Below, in pieces: positions 45,915 through 55,518 of a stretch of 64,000 nt of DNA. Under the pieces are notes generated by a model, which was not told where the DNA came from, searched no databases, and saw only the letters and a program-made list of their open reading frames with translations. The stretch's first letter is position 1. Every line of letters begins with the position of its first letter. This DNA comes from an uncultured Cohaesibacter sp. (GTDB lineage Bacteria; Pseudomonadota; Alphaproteobacteria; Rhizobiales; Cohaesibacteraceae), in contig NZ_OY782507.1 of the NCBI RefSeq assembly GCF_963677725.1, positions 4,561,567 through 4,625,566 on the forward strand. The letters are read 5' to 3'. A program made the position numbers and the translations under genes.

Positions 45915-47261
45915 TCAATCTTGCGGCTTGGCGAGATATTTTTCCAGCCAGTGGATGTCATAGTTGCCGTTGGCAATGTCCGGATTGTCAACCAGATCAC
46001 GGAACAGGGGCAAGGTGGTGTCAATGCCGTCGACCACAAACTCATCAAGAGCCCGGCGCAGGCGCATCATGCATTCCACGCGGTTGCGGCCAATGACGAT
46101 CAGCTTGCCGATCAGGCTGTCATAATAGGGCGGAATGGAATAGCCCTGATAGACGCCGGAATCGACGCGTACATCGAGGCCGCCGGGAGGATGATAGTAG
46201 GTGATCTTGCCCGGCGATGGCACGAAGGTCTTGGCATTTTCCGCGTTGATACGGCATTCAATGGCATGGCCAGAGAAATTGACATCGGACTGCTGGAGGT
46301 CAAGGCCAATCCCGGCGGCAATCTTCAGCTGCTCGTGGACCAGATCGATGCGGGTGATCATCTCGGTCACCGGATGTTCAACCTGTAGACGGGTGTTCAT
46401 TTCAATGAAATAGAATTCGCCGTCTTCATAAAGGAACTCAATGGTGCCAGCACCGGAATAGCCCAGCTCTTTCATGGCATTGGCGCAGATTTCACCGATC
46501 CGGTTTTGCTGCTCGATATTCAGGGCAGGGGAACAGGCCTCTTCCCAGACCTTCTGATGGCGGCGCTGCAAGGAGCAGTCGCGTTCACCAAGATGGATGG
46601 CATGGCCTTTGCCGTCGCCCAGAACCTGCACTTCAATGTGGCGTGGCTTGGCGAGATATTTCTCGATATAGACCGTGGAATCGCCAAAGTTGGAGGAGGC
46701 TTCCGCGCGCGCGGTGGAGAAGGCACGGGCCATTTCTTCGGCCCGATGGACCACCTGCATGCCTTTGCCGCCACCGCCTGATGCAGCCTTGATCAGAACT
46801 GGATAGCCCATATCGTCAGCCAGTCGAATGGCTTCCTCAACATCGACAACACTGCCATCAGAGCCGGGAACCACAGGGATGCCAAGGCGTTTGGCGGTCT
46901 GTTTGGCGGCAATCTTGTCGCCCATGATGCGGATATGTTCAGCTTTGGGACCGATGAAGCCGATATTGTGGTCTTCAAGAGCCTGCGCAAAGCGGGCATT
47001 TTCCGACAGGAAGCCATAACCCGGATGGACCGCATCAGCACCAGTGATTTCGCACGCGGCAATGATGTTGACGATGTTGAGGTAGCTGTCTCTGGCTGAC
47101 GGTGGGCCGATGCAGACGCTTTCGTCGGCAAGTTTGACATGCATGGCTTCGGAATCTGCGGTGGAATGGACGGCCACCGTCTGAATTCCCAGCTCCTTGC
47201 AGGCACGCAAAACACGAAGGGCAATTTCGCCACGGTTTGCGATCAGAACCTTAGAAAACAT
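45915..47261 (-). CDS. accC: Acetyl-CoA carboxylase biotin carboxylase subunit
   Basis: ATP-dependent carboxylation of the biotin on AccB, first half of malonyl-CoA formation for fatty acids. The 448 residues are the normal length. N-terminal KVLIANRGEIALRVLRACKE; the ATP-grasp domain with AASGGGGKGMQVV; EKYLAKPRHIEVQVLGDGKG; GTIEFLYEDGEFYFIEMNTR with the metal ligands; and the catalytic arginine region ECRINAENAKTFVPSPG. It follows accB by 72 bases in the same direction. Confidence 0.97.
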   Translation of the reverse strand: MFSKVLIANRGEIALRVLRACKELGIQTVAVHSTADSEAMHVKLADESVCIGPPSARDSYLNIVNIIAACEITGADAVHPGYGFLSENARFAQALEDHNIGFIGPKAEHIRIMGDKIAAKQTAKRLGIPVVPGSDGSVVDVEEAIRLADDMGYPVLIKAASGGGGKGMQVVHRAEEMARAFSTARAEASSNFGDSTVYIEKYLAKPRHIEVQVLGDGKGHAIHLGERDCSLQRRHQKVWEEACSPALNIEQQNRIGEICANAMKELGYSGAGTIEFLYEDGEFYFIEMNTRLQVEHPVTEMITRIDLVHEQLKIAAGIGLDLQQSDVNFSGHAIECRINAENAKTFVPSPGKITYYHPPGGLDVRVDSGVYQGYSIPPYYDSLIGKLIVIGRNRVECMMRLRRALDEFVVDGIDTTLPLFRDLVDNPDIANGNYDIHWLEKYLAKPQD

Positions 47262-47333
47262 GAATTTCCCCTAGTCTTCAGAGCCGTCTGATGGGACCAG
47301 ACTGCTCCAAGATGGATGTGTTTGGCGGACGGC

Positions 47334-47816
47334 TTATTCGATGATGACCAGCGGCTCGTCATATTCGACAGGCTGCGCATTTTCAACGAGGATGGCCGTG
47401 ACCGTGCCAGAGCGTGGTGCAGGGATGTCGTTCATGGTTTTCATGGCTTCAACAATCATCAGGGACTGACCCTCGGTGACCTTGTCGCCAACGGAGACGA
47501 AGTTTGGCGCGCCCGGCTCTGGAGCCAGATAAGCGGTACCAACCATCGGGCAGCGCACTGCATTGGGATTGGATGCATTGTCAGATGCAGCAGGAGCGGC
47601 GGCGGCCACGGGCGCTGAAGCAGCTGGTGCTGGAGCTGCAACTGGTGCCGGAGCTGCTGGAGCCGCATAGGACGCCTGCTGGATGATAACCTCCCGAGCA
47701 ACTCGAATGCGCAAGTCATTATGCTCGACTTCGATTTCCGTCAGATCGGTTTCCTGAACCAGTTCTGCCAGTTGACGGATGAAGTCCGGATCAAGTTTGC
47801 TTTTATCTTTTGTCAT
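47334..47816 (-). CDS. accB: Acetyl-CoA carboxylase biotin carboxyl carrier protein
   Basis: Carries the biotin between biotin carboxylase and carboxyltransferase. I chose ATG 47816 (160 residues, [20 protein letters not shown]). Layout: N-terminal helical region to ~45, an Ala/Pro-rich flexible linker (about 48-80), and the biotinyl domain with VEAMKTM, biotinylated on lysine 126. Upstream is aroQ after 67 bases, downstream accC, a conserved aroQ-accB-accC order. Confidence 0.96.
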   Translation of the reverse strand: MTKDKSKLDPDFIRQLAELVQETDLTEIEVEHNDLRIRVAREVIIQQASYAAPAAPAPVAAPAPAASAPVAAAAPAASDNASNPNAVRCPMVGTAYLAPEPGAPNFVSVGDKVTEGQSLMIVEAMKTMNDIPAPRSGTVTAILVENAQPVEYDEPLVIIE

Positions 47817-47883
47817 GTGGTCGCATTCCGTATTTTCAAAGCAGGGTCTCTGCTGTTGCGAAAGGGGCATTTTTGGTGTCGGT

Positions 47884-48333
47884 CTAGCCGTCACGCTTGC
47901 CAAGATGGTTCATGAGAGCTTCGATCGCCATGGTATATCCATCCGCGCCCAGACCGCATATAACAGCCAATGCGACCGGAGAGACGAAGGATTTGTGGCG
48001 AAATTCTTCCCTTGCATGAATATTGGACAGATGCACTTCAATCACGGTCACACCGGATGAGCGGATCGCGTCTTGAAGCGCAATCGAGGTATGAGAATAG
48101 GCGGCTGGATTGATGATCAGGCCAATTGCCTTTTGTCCGGCTTCCTGAATCCAGTCAACCAACTCACCTTCATGATTGGTTTGGCGAAAATCCACCGACA
48201 CGCCAAGGGATGCTGCCTTCTTTTGACATGCCGCTTCAATGTCACCAAGGGTCATCATCCCGTATATGGTTGGTTCTCTTGTCCCAAGCAAATTGAGGTT
48301 TGGTCCGTTGAGAACATAGATCGTGTCAGTCAT
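47884..48333 (-). CDS. aroQ: 3-dehydroquinate dehydratase, type II
   Basis: Converts 3-dehydroquinate to 3-dehydroshikimate in the shikimate pathway. I chose ATG 48333 (149 residues), giving the family N-terminus [20 protein letters not shown] with the catalytic loop tyrosine. [33 protein letters not shown] (catalytic His) and [19 protein letters not shown] complete the type II pattern. It begins the run aroQ-accB-accC. Confidence 0.96.
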   Translation of the reverse strand: MTDTIYVLNGPNLNLLGTREPTIYGMMTLGDIEAACQKKAASLGVSVDFRQTNHEGELVDWIQEAGQKAIGLIINPAAYSHTSIALQDAIRSSGVTVIEVHLSNIHAREEFRHKSFVSPVALAVICGLGADGYTMAIEALMNHLGKRDG

Positions 48334-48509
48334 TGTCTTATCCGCGTGAATTGCTGTCACGGCCGGGATCACATTATTGTTACCAGCCGTGACGCCAAAT
48401 ATAGGAACTCCGATAGGAAGAGAAAAGGGCAGAACCCCAATCACTTCTGCTTTGGGAGGGCATTCTTTGTCTAAATTCTGCGAAAGTCAGCCCTTAAACC
48501 AGTTCGTCT

Positions 48510-48522
48510 TTACGTAACGTAA
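48510..48522. promoter_or_regulatory. TTACGT-A-ACGTAA palindrome
   Basis: An exact 13-base dyad in the gap between the DsbA-type gene and aroQ, about 180 bases upstream of the aroQ ATG. It could be an operator for the aroQ-accBC run; the regulator is unknown. Confidence 0.4.
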
Positions 48523-48601
48523 GGATTGTGAGCCGCTTCATGCCTTCCAAGCTTTAGGTATTCGCACCTATCGCTCTATCAGAGCGTGTTGTCGCAATCG
48601 G

Positions 48602-49393
48602 TTAGCAACTGGTCGAACCGCAAGAGCGGACTTCCTTGATCTTGCCGATCAGAACATCTGCGGGTACGAAGCCCGGAATCACCTCATCGCCAATCACAAA
48701 GCCCGGTGTGCCGGACAATTGAAGGGCTTCTGCCAGTCGGTAATTTTCTTCGATGGGTTTGAGCAGGGACCGGTCTTCCAGATGGCTTTCAAGTTGAGCG
48801 CGAGAGATGCCGAGTTTTTCCGCGACACGCAACGCCGACTCTTTGTTTGCCCGTGTGCGAAGGGTCATCATGTCTTTGTGGAAGTCCCAATATTTGTCAG
48901 GGGCCACTTTCGAGACGGCCATTGCCACCAGGGCCGCTTCCATGGAAGGCTGACCGAGCACTGGCCATTCCTTGACGATGAAGCGCAGGTTTTTATCACT
49001 GTCGATCAGGTCGATCATGCTGGCAAAAGCCTGTTTGCAGTAGCCGCAATTATAGTCGAGAAACTCGACCAGCGTTACGTCGCCGTCCGGATTGCCAAAT
49101 ACGACTTGTCCTTTGGCATTGAGCAGCTCGTCCTTGTTTTCAACGAGGGCCTTTTTCGCCTGCTCGGCGCGTTCCTCGCGGTCTGCGGCTTCGCGCTTGG
49201 CGTCTTCTGCGCGAAGAAGCCCGAAGACATCGCGAATGATGCCCGGATTTTCCAACAGATAGTCTTTGACGATCTTTTCGATTTCCTGCTTCTGATCGGT
49301 ATCAAAACTAGCCGCTGCAGATGGCGTTGCGGTGAAGCCGATGGCAGCAAGGGACATGAACAGGCTGGCGGTCAGGGTTTTCAATGGGCGCAT
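48602..49393 (-). CDS. DsbA-family thiol-disulfide oxidoreductase
   Basis: Periplasmic thioredoxin-fold protein. I chose ATG 49393 (263 residues, MRPLKTLTASLFMSLAAIGF); ATG 49405 is also possible. A signal peptide ends at about residue 28 (TPSAAA). Then comes a helical N-terminal region (QKQEIEKIVKDYLLENPGII; ~35-95) as in ScsC/BdbD-like members that oligomerise. The catalytic site is NCGYCKQAF, followed by the cis-proline region SGTPGFVIGDEVIPGF. The last residues, SCGSTSC, add two more cysteines. Whether it oxidises or isomerises disulfides is not clear. It lies between aroQ and the M48 peptidase gene. Confidence 0.9.
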   Translation of the reverse strand: MRPLKTLTASLFMSLAAIGFTATPSAAASFDTDQKQEIEKIVKDYLLENPGIIRDVFGLLRAEDAKREAADREERAEQAKKALVENKDELLNAKGQVVFGNPDGDVTLVEFLDYNCGYCKQAFASMIDLIDSDKNLRFIVKEWPVLGQPSMEAALVAMAVSKVAPDKYWDFHKDMMTLRTRANKESALRVAEKLGISRAQLESHLEDRSLLKPIEENYRLAEALQLSGTPGFVIGDEVIPGFVPADVLIGKIKEVRSCGSTSC

Positions 49394-49618
49394 GAATGAA
49401 GACATCCTCTTTTGTCTTGTGTCGAAATTTTGGTCTGTTGGCATCGTGCCCTGACCATTGCGCGGTGTCGCGAAGTGGCCTGCAGAATAGGCGAAATCAT
49501 CGGGTCTGCGTCGTATAAATGCGAATACTCACTGGAAAGTGAATGTTTTTTCGTGAATAGCGCAGGATGAACGGCCAATGGCCGTTCAAATCCGGATCAA
49601 CTGGTCGTCAAGCCCGTG

Positions 49619-51067
49619 TCAAAGGCGCGGGGGTTTATAGGACAGGATATCGTCCGCCTGCAGCCATTCGGGGCTGCCGCGGGGCAGTTTTTTCTTGGCA
49701 CGGGCCGCCATGGCTTTGGCTGAGCGAATGTCACCGGCCGCAAAATATCCGTTGGCGGTTGCGATCTCGGCAAAGGCGCGCTTGCCCGTCTGATCATAGG
49801 CTTGGGCCAGAAGGCGATAACCCATCCCCAGATCGGGGTCATTCTGCAACCCACGGCGCAGGCTCTGGATTGCCTGCCCATAATCGCGTTTGGATTTTGA
49901 CGTCAAAATGGCCTGTCCCAACATCACGCGCAGGATGCCTTCGTTGGGCTTCATGGAAATCGCCTTTTTGAGCGGCGCAATGGCGCGATCGCCGTTTCCG
50001 GTCTCCAGCAGGATTTGCCCTTTCAATTCCCAGAAATAGGGATGGTTGGGGGCGGACTTCAAAAGCCCGTCGACCATCTTGAGGGCGCGTTTATGGCTGC
50101 CAAGGCGATAGGTGACGATGGCTTGCGCATAACGGTCGGCAAGGCTGTTGCCCTTGAACATCCGCATGACGCGCTTTCCATTGTAGGTGAAGGCGGCGAG
50201 CTTGGCGCGCACCAGATCGTGACGGGCCTGCAGTTGGGGGCTGTCTTTTTTGTTGAAATACTTGCTTTTCTTGGCCAAGCGCTCGATTTGACCGATGCGT
50301 TCGCGGGGCAGGGGATGGGACTGAATGTAGGGGTCGACGAAGTTGCCGGAAAAGAGCGCTTGATCGGCAAACCGCTCAAAGGTGGTGAGCATGCCTTTTG
50401 CGGATTGGCCGGTACGCTGAAGGTAACGCACAGCTGCGCGGTCGGCAGCGGTTTCCTCGGTGCGGGCATATTTGAGAAAGGTGCGCTGGGCAATGCCTTG
50501 GGAGCCTGCGGCCAGTGCGCCGCCAGCTCGTGCCGCGCTGGCATTGCCCGATGCTGCACCGGCTGCTGCTGCACCAACACCCAGAATCATGCCAATGGCG
50601 GCGATGGTTTGCGCCCCTTCGATTGCGTGGCGCAAGCGAATGAGGTGACCGCCGGCGATATGGCCTGTTTCATGGGCGATGATGCCGATCACTTCGTTTG
50701 GCGTCTTTGCGGTGATCATTGTCCCGGTGTTGATGAACAAGCGTTTGCCGTCGACCACAAAGGCATTCAATGCCGGGTCATTGACGAGATGAATCCGGAT
50801 ATTCTGGGGCTTCAACCCTGCGGCCTTGAAGATCGGGCGGGCATAATCGCGGATTAGCTCCTCGGTTTCTGCGTCGCGCACCAGCTTGATCCGGCCACGC
50901 TGGGCTTCAGCCGATGTGGCATGCAGCAATGGCATTACGCCAATCATGCAAGCGAGCAGGCTGGCAGTCGCTTTGCGTCGGATTGTGCCTGTGTGCACTG
51001 GACGATGGTCGACCAGCGAGAAGGGTAGAAGTTTGCGCAAAGACTTGATACCAAAGCCATGAACCAT
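49619..51067 (-). CDS. M48 family metallopeptidase with TPR-like repeats (BepA-like)
   Basis: Periplasmic zinc protease; the E. coli relative BepA checks outer-membrane protein assembly, including LptD. I chose ATG 51067 (482 residues) with GAGG eight bases upstream; the frame is open further but lacks a better start. A long N-region leads to a hydrophobic segment at ~33-55 ending in AEAQ, a signal peptide with extended n-region. The zinc site is HETGH at 132-136, with NAFVVDGKRLFINTG before and the third ligand in the EETAADRAAVRYL segment. The C-terminal ~200 residues show TPR-like helices (AIVTYRLGSHKRALKMVDGL, PYFWELKGQILLETGNGDRA). Confidence 0.9.
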   Translation of the reverse strand: MVHGFGIKSLRKLLPFSLVDHRPVHTGTIRRKATASLLACMIGVMPLLHATSAEAQRGRIKLVRDAETEELIRDYARPIFKAAGLKPQNIRIHLVNDPALNAFVVDGKRLFINTGTMITAKTPNEVIGIIAHETGHIAGGHLIRLRHAIEGAQTIAAIGMILGVGAAAAGAASGNASAARAGGALAAGSQGIAQRTFLKYARTEETAADRAAVRYLQRTGQSAKGMLTTFERFADQALFSGNFVDPYIQSHPLPRERIGQIERLAKKSKYFNKKDSPQLQARHDLVRAKLAAFTYNGKRVMRMFKGNSLADRYAQAIVTYRLGSHKRALKMVDGLLKSAPNHPYFWELKGQILLETGNGDRAIAPLKKAISMKPNEGILRVMLGQAILTSKSKRDYGQAIQSLRRGLQNDPDLGMGYRLLAQAYDQTGKRAFAEIATANGYFAAGDIRSAKAMAARAKKKLPRGSPEWLQADDILSYKPPRL

Positions 51068-51230
51068 GATCACAACCTCTTTTCGTGCCAGATTTTCTGC
51101 CTGTGATTGGCAATCTAAAGTGTGGATTGGTCCGCAAACAAAGTGCTTTGAGACCTTCATCCTCAGTCTGCATTCAGAGTGGGTGAAAATATGGCATATC
51201 ACTATAAGAGCGCAAAAAAGGAAAAGACAA

Positions 51231-52379
51231 ATGCTGACGATTTCCAAACGCGGTGCGATCCAGCCTTTTCTGGCAATGGATGTGATGGCGCGGGCCAATG
51301 CGCTTGAAAAAGGCGGCCAGCGGGTTGTGCATATGGAGGTTGGCCAGCCGGGAGCGCCTGCTCCGCGTCTGGTGCGTCAAGCGGCGGAAAAAGCCCTGAT
51401 CGATGGACGGATTGGCTATACGGACGCAATGGGGATCGCGCCGCTCAAGGAGCGCATTGCAAGGCATTATGATGAGCAATATGGGGTGTCTGTTTCCCCC
51501 GACAGCATCGCGGTGACCACCGGATCAAGCGCCGGTTTCAATCTGGCCTTTCTGGCCCTGTTCGAAGCAGGGGATCGGGTGATCCTGCCAAGTCCGGGCT
51601 ATCCGGCCTATCGTAACATTTTGGCAGCCTTGGGTTTGGAGGTGGTCGAACTGGAGACCAAGGCGCAAGATCGCTGGTGTCTGACGGCGCAAGCCATTCG
51701 CCAGGCGCATGCAGAAAAGCCGGTGAAAGGCGTGCTGATTGCCTCTCCGGCCAATCCATCGGGAACAATCATGGAGCCCGAGGCTCTTAAGGCCGTGGTC
51801 GAGACCTGCGAAGAGCTTGGCATCTGGTTCATTTCAGACGAGATTTATCACGGGCTTGATTATGGCCTGAAAGCGGAGACCGCTCTTCGCTATTCCCCCA
51901 ATGTGGTGATCATCAATTCTTTCTCGAAATATTATTGCATGACTGGCTGGCGTATTGGCTGGATGGTGTTGCCAGAACAGGTGCGGCGCTCGGTCGAATG
52001 TCTCGGCCAAAGTCTCTATATTTCTGCACCTATGCTGTCACAGGTGGCTGCCATTGCGGCCTTCGATGCCAGTGACGAGCTGGAAGCCATCAAGGCAGGC
52101 TATGGGCGCAATCGGGCCTTCCTGCAAGAGGCTTTGCCTGAGTTGGGCCTTGGCGACTTCATGCCGATGGATGGGGCTTTTTATGTCTATTGCAACGTCG
52201 CTCGCCTGACCAACGACTCAATGGACTTTGCCAAACGCTCCTTGACGGAAGCCTGTGTTGCGCTGACGCCGGGTGCAGATTTTGATACAACGCGCGGCCA
52301 TCACTATGTGAGGATGTCTTTTGCGGGGACGGAAGAGGATATGCGTGAGGCGGTGCAGCGGCTGAAAAGCTGGCTCTGA
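51231..52379 (+). CDS. Pyridoxal-phosphate aminotransferase, class I/II
   Basis: From ATG 51231 (AAGGA at about 51218) this gives 382 residues of fold-type I aminotransferase. Landmarks: VGQPGAPAPRLVRQAAE, YTDAMGIAPLKERIARHY, TTGSSAGFNLAFLALFEAGD, ASPANPSGTIM, FISDEIYHGLDYG and the PLP lysine 233 in NSFSKYYCMTGWRIGW. The C-terminal arginine (HHYVRMSFAG) binds the substrate carboxylate. The amino donor cannot be named. It is divergent from the M48 gene and converges on rne. Confidence 0.92.
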   Translation: MLTISKRGAIQPFLAMDVMARANALEKGGQRVVHMEVGQPGAPAPRLVRQAAEKALIDGRIGYTDAMGIAPLKERIARHYDEQYGVSVSPDSIAVTTGSSAGFNLAFLALFEAGDRVILPSPGYPAYRNILAALGLEVVELETKAQDRWCLTAQAIRQAHAEKPVKGVLIASPANPSGTIMEPEALKAVVETCEELGIWFISDEIYHGLDYGLKAETALRYSPNVVIINSFSKYYCMTGWRIGWMVLPEQVRRSVECLGQSLYISAPMLSQVAAIAAFDASDELEAIKAGYGRNRAFLQEALPELGLGDFMPMDGAFYVYCNVARLTNDSMDFAKRSLTEACVALTPGADFDTTRGHHYVRMSFAGTEEDMREAVQRLKSWL

Positions 52380-52418
52380 CGGCGCGCCTTAAGGGCGCAG
52401 AATTTGAAATATGCATTG

Positions 52419-52453
52419 AAAAAGCCGCCCCGATTGTCTCGGAGCGGCTTTTT
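52419..52453. terminator. Two-way terminator between aminotransferase gene and rne
   Basis: AAAAAGCCGCCCCGA (52419-52433) pairs with TCGGAGCGGCTTTTT (52439-52453) with a single C-A mismatch, loop TTGTC. Runs of A and T flank it on both sides. Confidence 0.88.
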
Positions 52454-52473
52454 ATGTCTCTCTGTCAGGCAGC

Positions 52474-55400
52474 TTATAGGAAACCGGAGCGGTTCCACCA
52501 GCCAGTGCGTTTTGGACGATTGTCCTCTGGCTTGTCTTCTTCCTGCTCAGCGGGCTTTTCTTCGGCGGCAGCTGTTTCAGCTTCAGAGCTTTCAGCCTTT
52601 GGAGCTTCTTGAGATGCTTCCGCTTCTGATGCTTCAGGCTCTGATGCTTGAGGCTCTGGCGCTTCGTTTTCAGCTGCTTCTACTGCTTCCTCGCTCTGAG
52701 ATTCAGAGGTCGTATCAGCCTTTACGCTGTCGCTCTCATCGCTTTCTGCGGCTTGAGAGGTGACGGCTTCGGGGGGCGCGATCTCAGGAGAGGCTTCCTC
52801 AACAGGGCTTGCGTTAGCGGAGGCTTCGTTGTCCGCCTCTGCGCTCGCTGTGCTGTCTGGCTGCTCGGAGGCTGCACCTTCGTCTTTCGGTGCGGACGCT
52901 GCGTCGCTCACAGGCTCGGCATCTTTTTTGCCTGTTTTGCTGGTGTCAGCATCCCCGTCTTGTGCGCTTGCATCAGCGTTCGATTCATTTTCGCCATCTG
53001 CATCATCAGCGGACATGTCGTCCTGACCATTGCGATTGCGACGGTTGCGGCGACCACCCCGGCGGCCGCGACGGCGGCTCTTTTTAGGCTTGTCATCGCC
53101 GTCTTCATCGCCATTTGCAGACTGCTCTTCACCGTCAGCATTGGCCTCAGACTCGTCGTCAGACTGATCGTCAGACGCATTCTGTGCATCAGCCTGCATG
53201 TCCGAATTGGACTTGCGGCGACGGCGACGGCGGCGGCGTTTTTTGGAGCTGCTTTCTTCGTCGCGCTCACGATCTTCCTCGACCTCGGCTTCCGTCAGAT
53301 CGTCATCCAGATCGTCGGTCATCATCATGGAAACGGTCTGGGTTGGCGCAATGGGTTGCTCCAACGGCTCGCCCCGTTCGATTTCGAGATGCTTGCCACC
53401 TTCCAGACTGTCGTCTACCTCAACGGTGATGGAGACACCAAAGCGGCTTTCCAGTTCGAACAGATTGTGTCGTTTCTGGTTAAGGATATAAAGCGCCACA
53501 TTGGTGCGGGTCTTGACGATTACATGATTGGACACACCCTTGAGCAGGTGATCTTCAATGGTCCGCAGGATCAGCAGGGCAACAGAGGCGGATGCACGCA
53601 CATAGCCGGTGCCGTGGCAATGCGGGCAGGGGTCCATGGTGCTTTCCAGTACCCCGGTGCGGATGCGCTGGCGTGACATTTCGAGCAGACCGAAATGGGA
53701 AATACGGCCAACCTGAATGCGGGCACGATCAGACTTCAAGCAGTCTTTCAGACGTTTCTCTACCGCACGGTTGTTGCGTTTCTCTTCCATATCGATGAAG
53801 TCGATGACCACAAGACCGGCAAGGTCACGCAGGCGCAGCTGACGCGAAATCTCTTCTGCGGCCTCAAGGTTGGTCGAAAGAGCGGTGTCTTCGATATTGT
53901 GTTCGCGGGTCGAGCGACCGGAGTTGACGTCGATGGAGACGAGCGCTTCGGTTTGGTCGATGACGATATAGCCGCCGGATTTCAGGGTGACCTGTGGGCT
54001 GAACATCGCGTCGAGCTGGCTCTCGATACCCATGCGGGTAAAGATCGGCTGTGGCTCGCGATAGGGCTGAACATTCCGGGCATGGCTCGGCATCAGCATT
54101 TTCATGAAGCCCTTGGCTTCCTTGTAGCCTTCGTCCCCGGCCACAAGGACTTGGTCGATATCCTTATTGTAGAGGTCGCGGATGGATCGCTTGATCAGTG
54201 ATCCTTCCTCATAGACCAGCAACGGCGCCGCTGACTTCAAGGTCAGGTCGCGGACATTTTCCCAAAGACGCAGGAGATATTCAAAGTCGCGCTTGATCTC
54301 GGTCTTGGTGCGCGAGGCACCCGCTGTGCGCAGGATGACGCCCATGCCATCAGCCACTTCAAGGTCAGAAGCAATCTGCTTGAGACGCTTGCGGTCGGTG
54401 ACATTGGTAATCTTGCGGGAGATGCCGCCACCACGCGCGGTGTTTGGCATCAGAACCGAATAGCGGCCAGCAAGCGAGAGATAAGTGGTCAGGGCTGCAC
54501 CCTTGTTGCCACGTTCTTCCTTTACCACCTGCACAAGCAGGATCTGGCGGCGCTTGATAACTTCCTGGATCTTGTATTGACGGGCACGGCGACGGGAGCG
54601 ACGCTCTGGTACTTCTTCCAGCGCATCTTCTGCACCGACATGCTCGACATCGGAGTCTTCATCACTGTCGTCTTCGTCTTCATCATCATCGTCGATGGCT
54701 TCAAACGAGACATGGTCTTCGTCGTCCAGCTCTTCAGCGTCTTCGATCTCGTCTGGATCGGCCGTCACGCTTTTGCCTTCGGCAATGGCGTGAGCCTGTG
54801 CCGGAGGGGTGCCGGATGGATCGCTGTCGTCGCTGTCGTCTGCATTTTTGTCAGCACTCAAATTGATTGAGGCTTCATCACCCTCATAGGCAACCACAAC
54901 GGCTTCGTCATCAAGAGATGCGGTTTCAGCGGTTTCCTCAGGGGCTTGCGACGCAGTTGATGCTGCTTCACCAGATGCAGCGTCCTGCTCTGCAGTGGCT
55001 GGAGCTTGGGTTGTCTCAACAGAACCGTCAGTGCTCGCAACGACTTCCACGTCCGTTGCTTCACCTTGATCTTCAGCGGATGCTTGCGCTTCCGTTGCCT
55101 GGGCGTCTGTCTTGTCGTCCGCATTCTTGCGGTTGGAGCGTGAAGAGCGCCGGCGCGATTTGCGCGACTTTTTCTCTTTGGATGGCTTTTCCTTGTCTGC
55201 GCTCGCCTCTAGGTCATCATCGTCATTGCCGTGGCCTTTTTCTTCTTCGAGAAGAGCCTGACGATCGGCAACCGGGATCTGATAATAGTCCGGGTGGATT
55301 TCGCTGAAAGCGAGAAAGCCATGGCGATTGCCACCGTAATCAACGAAAGCAGCCTGCAGAGAAGGTTCTACTCTGGTGACTTTGGCTAGATAGATATTGC

Positions 55401-55518
55401 CGCGCAATTGCTTGCGATTGGCGGACTCGAAGTCGAATTCCTCAACCCGATTGCCGCGTACGACAACCACCCGGGTTTCCTCCGGATGCGTCGCATCAAC
55501 GAGCATTTGATTTGCCAT
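52474..55518 (-). CDS. rne: Ribonuclease E
   Basis: Endonuclease and scaffold of the RNA degradosome. I chose ATG 55518 (1,014 residues, MANQMLVDATHPEETRVVVV). The S1 domain is split: residues ~36-85 (GNIYLAKVTRVEPSLQAAFV) and the rest after ~320, with an insert of about 230 residues of low-complexity acidic and basic sequence between, a feature of alphaproteobacterial enzymes. The catalytic core follows, with VSIDVNSGRSTREHNIEDT, GLVVIDFIDMEEKRNNRAVE and the zinc-link CPHCHGTG. The last ~280 residues are disordered: an arginine-rich cluster (SRRRGRRGGRRNRRNR) and long Ala/Glu/Ser repeats, ending GWWNRSGFL. Confidence 0.95.
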   Translation of the reverse strand: MANQMLVDATHPEETRVVVVRGNRVEEFDFESANRKQLRGNIYLAKVTRVEPSLQAAFVDYGGNRHGFLAFSEIHPDYYQIPVADRQALLEEEKGHGNDDDDLEASADKEKPSKEKKSRKSRRRSSRSNRKNADDKTDAQATEAQASAEDQGEATDVEVVASTDGSVETTQAPATAEQDAASGEAASTASQAPEETAETASLDDEAVVVAYEGDEASINLSADKNADDSDDSDPSGTPPAQAHAIAEGKSVTADPDEIEDAEELDDEDHVSFEAIDDDDEDEDDSDEDSDVEHVGAEDALEEVPERRSRRRARQYKIQEVIKRRQILLVQVVKEERGNKGAALTTYLSLAGRYSVLMPNTARGGGISRKITNVTDRKRLKQIASDLEVADGMGVILRTAGASRTKTEIKRDFEYLLRLWENVRDLTLKSAAPLLVYEEGSLIKRSIRDLYNKDIDQVLVAGDEGYKEAKGFMKMLMPSHARNVQPYREPQPIFTRMGIESQLDAMFSPQVTLKSGGYIVIDQTEALVSIDVNSGRSTREHNIEDTALSTNLEAAEEISRQLRLRDLAGLVVIDFIDMEEKRNNRAVEKRLKDCLKSDRARIQVGRISHFGLLEMSRQRIRTGVLESTMDPCPHCHGTGYVRASASVALLILRTIEDHLLKGVSNHVIVKTRTNVALYILNQKRHNLFELESRFGVSITVEVDDSLEGGKHLEIERGEPLEQPIAPTQTVSMMMTDDLDDDLTEAEVEEDRERDEESSSKKRRRRRRRRKSNSDMQADAQNASDDQSDDESEANADGEEQSANGDEDGDDKPKKSRRRGRRGGRRNRRNRNGQDDMSADDADGENESNADASAQDGDADTSKTGKKDAEPVSDAASAPKDEGAASEQPDSTASAEADNEASANASPVEEASPEIAPPEAVTSQAAESDESDSVKADTTSESQSEEAVEAAENEAPEPQASEPEASEAEASQEAPKAESSEAETAAAEEKPAEQEEDKPEDNRPKRTGWWNRSGFL

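Noticed and set aside
48572..48586. CGCTCT-ATC-AGAGCG mini hairpin after the DsbA-type gene
   Set aside because: Six-base stem, three-base loop and no T-tract on the gene strand; too weak to call.
52648..53676. A 342-codon plus-strand frame antisense to the rne C-terminus, with Cys- and Phe-rich sequence
   Set aside because: It is the antisense of Glu/Ala/Arg repeats in RNase E, which gives an artificial hydrophobic translation.
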